Shown here: one piece after another, positions 60,605-64,000 of the stretch | Position numbering within the stretch: the stretch's first letter is position 1 | Layout of the letters: each line of letters starts with the position of its first letter | Notes under the pieces: generated by a model | Seen by the model: the letters and a program-made list of their open reading frames with translations, nothing else | What the model was told of the DNA's origin: nothing | Database searches by the model: none | Translations under genes and position numbers: made by a program | Assembly: GCA_944324835.1 (NCBI GenBank) | Contig: CALUXV010000003.1 | Location: 1-64,000 of the forward strand | Reading direction: 5' to 3' | DNA: 64,000 nucleotides | Origin: Candidatus Gastranaerophilales bacterium | Lineage (GTDB): Bacteria; Cyanobacteriota; Vampirovibrionia; Gastranaerophilales; Gastranaerophilaceae

Positions 60605-61435
60605 ATGAAAATTTCTTTGCTTAGAAAAATTTACCCTTATTTAAACCATAATATGAAAAATATAAAATGGCGTTCATTGACTGATGAAGAAATTTTCCGC
60701 GCGAAGAATGATATACAGGTTATTGCAAACTGTTTTGATGAAGCAACCCGTTATTCTCTTTGGAACTCAGAAAAAGGAAGAGATATTTTAAAGAAACGTA
60801 TAAAAATACAAAAAGATGCCCAAATGGATCCGGCATATAAAATTACGTTGAATATTGACGGAAAGAATAAAACATATAAAGCGTTGCTGAAAGATTATAT
60901 GGGGGCTGATTTTGATTTATATAAAGAATATTCTGACAACTCATTCGGGCTTTCCAGTTTTAATTATTCTAATTCCAAGTTAAGCTTAGGGATGAATATT
61001 GCAATAAGAAAAATGGTAAAACAGCATCCGCTGATGAAACCTTTATTGGCACGTTTATATATGTTCCCTATAATAAAAAACAGAGCTTGTGAATATAATA
61101 AAGCTTCAAATGCTTTTAAATGGTTTACCGGTCAAAATCCTATATCTATTGGAGAAAGTGATTTGAGTTTAAATTTAAAAAAACATAAGGATGAAGTTAT
61201 ATCATTGTTAACAGATTTGGGGAATCATAATTCAAAAGAGTACAGTTTTGTAGGAATGACCTCAAACAAAAAAGTAAAAGGTATTGATAAGTGGCATTGT
61301 TTATCTATAATCGGGGTAAATAATAAAGCAAAAACAGTTAAAATAATTAATAAACGTACTAATTATAAGACAAATATTTCTTTTGATGATTTTGTAAATA
61401 AATTCAAAGCAATCGTCGGAATAAAATGGGAATAA
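60605..61435 (+). CDS. Possible papain/calpain-like cysteine peptidase
   Basis: 276 aa, no signal peptide. No firm family match, but the layout fits a papain-fold peptidase. A Cys near the N-terminus at the head of a helix (VIANCFDEATRYSLW, Cys43) precedes GRDILKKRIKIQKD, which resembles the segment after the catalytic Cys in calpain-like bacterial proteins. A late His in a beta strand (KWHCLSIIGV, His231) and an Asn (KIINKRTNY, Asn249) follow. First gene after the island boundary; a TTTAAT box lies 5 nt before the start. Treat as hypothesis. Confidence 0.5.
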   Translation: MKISLLRKIYPYLNHNMKNIKWRSLTDEEIFRAKNDIQVIANCFDEATRYSLWNSEKGRDILKKRIKIQKDAQMDPAYKITLNIDGKNKTYKALLKDYMGADFDLYKEYSDNSFGLSSFNYSNSKLSLGMNIAIRKMVKQHPLMKPLLARLYMFPIIKNRACEYNKASNAFKWFTGQNPISIGESDLSLNLKKHKDEVISLLTDLGNHNSKEYSFVGMTSNKKVKGIDKWHCLSIIGVNNKAKTVKIINKRTNYKTNISFDDFVNKFKAIVGIKWE

Positions 61436-61471
61436 ATTATTATGATATAATGATTGTGAGAAGGAGAGTAA

Positions 61472-62503
61472 ATGTCGATTATTGATTTAAAAAATTATTT
61501 TGCAGATTGCATTAATAATATAAAAGATAAACAAATAGTATTTTGGGGGTGTAGTAATTTTTTAAGTGAAGTATTAGAAAATTACAGTTTTCAGAATGTC
61601 ACAGGTATAGTAGATGTAGATATTAAAAAACAAAACACTGATTTGTACGGATATAAAATAATCTCACCGGAAGTCTTGAATACAATTAATCCTGATATAG
61701 TTGTATTTTCTGTTTATTCTGAAAACAGAAAAAGGTATTCATCGCTGAAATTGGATTTTGAAAAAAAATATCCATCAATAAAGTTATATGATAATATTTT
61801 TCAACTCTATGATGAAAAATATTCTGTAAAATATTACTGCCCGTACTGTGATAACTTTGATTTTTTTATTAATTTCGGAAACCCTGTACGTTATAATATA
61901 AAATGCCCTAAGTGTGATACATTAGAAAGGCATCGTTTTTTATATTATGTTTATCAAAAATATATTTTAAGTGATGGAAATAAAAAAATAAAGATTCTGC
62001 ATACAGCTCCAGAAAAAAGCATATATAACTTATTTGTTTCCAGCAAAAATGTTGATTATACATCAATAGATTTATTTCCGGAAAAATATTCTTATGCAAA
62101 AAATTGTTTGAAAATGGACGTATTAAATTTAAAATTTGCAGATAATACATTTGATTATATTATAAGTAATCATGTTGTTGAGCATATTAAAAATGAAAAA
62201 TTATTTTTCAAAGAGTTATTGCGAGTCTTGAAACCTGATGGCAAAATGATACTGACAGCGCCTTACTATTCTGAAATGGAATATACCTTTGAGGATGCAT
62301 CAATTGTAACACCTGAAGATTGTTTGAAATATTACGGTCAGTCTGATCATGTTAGAAAATACGGGCGTGATATATATGAGAGATTTTCACAATATGGTAA
62401 AGTAACGGTTGTTAATACTAGAGATTTAATTTCTAAAGATTTAATATCTAAGATGAATTTAACCGGAGTTCAAACAGCAGCGATTATAGAAAGAAATAAT
62501 TAA
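61472..62503 (+). CDS. SAM-dependent methyltransferase with zinc-ribbon and N-terminal Rossmann module
   Basis: 343 aa. Residues 15-110: a nucleotide-sugar-type Rossmann module (IVFWGCSNFLSEVLENYSFQ, GIVDVDIKKQNTDLYGYKII). Residues 115-155: zinc ribbon CPYC...CPKC. Residues 165-340: class I methyltransferase (ILHTAPEKSIYNLFVSSKNV, YIISNHVVEHIKNEKLFFKE, LLRVLKPDGKMILTAPYYSE). It probably methylates a surface glycan or its carrier. AAGGAG ribosome-binding site; the next gene starts immediately after its stop. Confidence 0.8.
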   Translation: MSIIDLKNYFADCINNIKDKQIVFWGCSNFLSEVLENYSFQNVTGIVDVDIKKQNTDLYGYKIISPEVLNTINPDIVVFSVYSENRKRYSSLKLDFEKKYPSIKLYDNIFQLYDEKYSVKYYCPYCDNFDFFINFGNPVRYNIKCPKCDTLERHRFLYYVYQKYILSDGNKKIKILHTAPEKSIYNLFVSSKNVDYTSIDLFPEKYSYAKNCLKMDVLNLKFADNTFDYIISNHVVEHIKNEKLFFKELLRVLKPDGKMILTAPYYSEMEYTFEDASIVTPEDCLKYYGQSDHVRKYGRDIYERFSQYGKVTVVNTRDLISKDLISKMNLTGVQTAAIIERNN

Positions 62504-64000
62504 ATGATAAAGATTTCAATAATAATACCTGTATATAATGTTGAAAAGTATTTACAAGAATGTTTGGATAGTATATTAAATCAAACTTTTGGAGATTATG
62601 AAATTATTTGCGTTGATGACGGTTCAACGGATTTATCAAACAATATTCTTGAAGAGTATAAGAAAAAAGATTCCAGATTTATTGTTGTACATCAAGACAA
62701 TCAGGGTGCAGCAGCTGCACGTAATAAAGGTATTGAACTGGCAAAAGGTGAATATATTCAGTTTTTGGATTCGGATGATTATTTTGAACCGGATATGCTG
62801 GAAAAATTATATTCTGCGGCAAAGAAAAATAACGCTGACTTAGTTGTCTGTTCCGCAAGAAAGGTTGATGAAAATAAAAATGTTATTGAATCAGGGAACC
62901 CTTTGTGGCCGATTAATCTTGACAAAGCCCCTTTTAATAAAGTCTTTTCACCAAAAGATTTAAAAGATGAGATATTGGGTTTATTTTGCGTTGTTCCATG
63001 GAATAAGCTTTATAAAAAAAGTTTAATTACAAATAATTGTTTAAAATTTCAGAATTTATCTTCAAGTAACGATGTTGGGTTTGGACACATATCAAGGATT
63101 TGTGCTGAGAGAATAGTTATAATAAAAGATGAATTAATAAATTACAGATATAATAGGGAAGGCAGTATTGCAAAAGAACGCGCAAATAGTTGTGAAAATA
63201 TTATATCGGCTGCGAATTATGTTAGAAAATTTTTATTGGGTAAAGGGATTTATGCAGAATATAAACATAGTTTTATAAATGCTTTTAGAAATCATATTCG
63301 TGCGGGTATAAGTTTGTGCGATAATGAGCAGTATTTAAAATTAATTCAATATTGTAAAAATATGCTGCCTGATGAATGGAATGAGTTTAAGACTGTATTT
63401 AAACAAACACATATAACATCTGAATATATAAATACTATTGTCGGCACTAAAAAAGTTCTTTTATGGGGTGCAAGTATATTTATAAGGTCTGTCTTGGAAA
63501 AAGATGATGAAATGAACCCAAATATTATAGGGTTTGTTGACAGAAATAAAAGTTTATGGGGTAAAAAAATAGGGTATTATCCAGTTTACTCTCCTGACAA
63601 AATAAAAGAATTACATCCGGATGCGGTTTTATTGACTGTTTTATCAAATAATGAAGATATTTATAATGATTTGAAAAAGAATTTTTCTAAAAATTATCCA
63701 AATATTGAATTATTACCAAATATATTTGAACAAAATAGAGCAAGAGAAATAGATTTAGATACAGAATCTGTAGCCCAATCACCAGAAAGTGTTATAGATA
63801 ATGACACTCGAGATTTAGGTTTTACATTTATAAAATCAACGGATGAGGAAATTTCTGAATACGTAGAACTAGGAGAAGATTATAAACAATATTCTGAGAT
63901 GTCTAATCAAGACAGATTATTTTTAATAACATTAATTAATCGGTATAAACCTAAAAAAATATTAGAATTAGGAGTTTCAAAAGGCGGTTCATCATTTTTA
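62504..64000 (+). CDS. Multidomain glycosyltransferase 2 fusion (3' end outside window)
   Basis: 499 codons without a stop. Residues 1-230: GT2 transferase (ISIIIPVYNVEKYLQECLDS, CVDDGSTDLSNNILEEY, AAAARNKGIELAKGEYIQFL, then DSDDYFEPDML). Residues 310-410: the same Rossmann module as in the preceding gene (KKVLLWGASIFIRSVLEKDD, GFVDRNKSLWGKKIGYYPVY). From 450 on, the start of a third domain (NRYKPKKILELGVSKGGSSF) resembling a class I methyltransferase. A large surface-polysaccharide enzyme is likely. ATG 62504 abuts the upstream stop. Confidence 0.8.
   Translation, partial: MIKISIIIPVYNVEKYLQECLDSILNQTFGDYEIICVDDGSTDLSNNILEEYKKKDSRFIVVHQDNQGAAAARNKGIELAKGEYIQFLDSDDYFEPDMLEKLYSAAKKNNADLVVCSARKVDENKNVIESGNPLWPINLDKAPFNKVFSPKDLKDEILGLFCVVPWNKLYKKSLITNNCLKFQNLSSSNDVGFGHISRICAERIVIIKDELINYRYNREGSIAKERANSCENIISAANYVRKFLLGKGIYAEYKHSFINAFRNHIRAGISLCDNEQYLKLIQYCKNMLPDEWNEFKTVFKQTHITSEYINTIVGTKKVLLWGASIFIRSVLEKDDEMNPNIIGFVDRNKSLWGKKIGYYPVYSPDKIKELHPDAVLLTVLSNNEDIYNDLKKNFSKNYPNIELLPNIFEQNRAREIDLDTESVAQSPESVIDNDTRDLGFTFIKSTDEEISEYVELGEDYKQYSEMSNQDRLFLITLINRYKPKKILELGVSKGGSSFL

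Overview
The window is low-GC bacterial DNA. It looks like a gut-type member of the Melainabacteria/Vampirovibrionia (Gastranaerophilales-like), the non-photosynthetic sister group of the Cyanobacteria. This rests on inference: the 5' end of a 16S rRNA gene at the left edge, a flagellar gene set in an AT-rich genome, a B12-dependent class II ribonucleotide reductase, superoxide reductase and ferritin (anaerobe oxygen defence), bioF-bioG-bioC, and several large proteins I cannot assign to any family. No database search was possible, so the taxonomy needs the 16S fragment to be checked.

Layout. 0-0.3 kb: 16S rRNA 5' end (minus), with leader and promoter to its right. 0.9-3.0 kb: a diguanylate cyclase and a small LuxR-type regulator in repeat-rich DNA. 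3.0-6.7 kb: a bifunctional-nuclease protein, a phosphohexomutase, a cysteine-cluster protein, then superoxide reductase and ferritin. 6.7-9.0 kb: two lineage-specific unknowns. 9.2-15.4 kb: flagellar export and basal-body operon fliE-fliF-fliG(-like)-fliH-flhA-yidD (minus). 15.6-19.4 kb: rdgB, and a marR-emrA-emrB efflux operon with a clear MarR operator. 19.4-24.7 kb: the infA-rpmJ-rpsM-rpsK-rpsD-rpoA-rplQ-truA-rplM-rpsI translation/transcription operon (minus). 25-34.7 kb: an unknown, a radical SAM protein, an AI-2E-type permease, a SWIM/SNF2 helicase, a second cysteine-cluster protein and nrdJ. 34.7-41.1 kb: two EF-hand-like proteins (one carrying a lytic transglycosylase domain) and the rod operon ending in flgB-flgC. 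41.4-43.8 kb: bioF-bioG-bioC. 44.2-52.9 kb: a DUF1858 protein, NfeD plus an SPFH protein, two TPR-glycosyltransferase-like proteins, a histidine-phosphatase-like protein, prephenate dehydratase, two secreted TPR proteins and small unknowns.

53.15-60.55 kb is the accessory core. An intact tRNA-Pro(UGG) at 53444-53520 is followed by an island of about 7 kb that ends in an exact 49-bp copy of the tRNA 3' half (53476-53524 = 60458-60506). The island carries a Type III restriction-modification pair, a decayed Fic-like winged-helix remnant and a hipB-hipA toxin-antitoxin pair with palindromic operators, but no integrase. Upstream of the tRNA are two extra copies of the tRNA 5' end, each fused to a hairpin with the same TTAAGTA loop and a different stem. 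I cannot explain this arrangement from known families. From 60.6 kb to the end is a cell-surface/glycan region: a possible papain-like cysteine peptidase, a zinc-ribbon methyltransferase, and a multidomain glycosyltransferase fusion that runs off the window.
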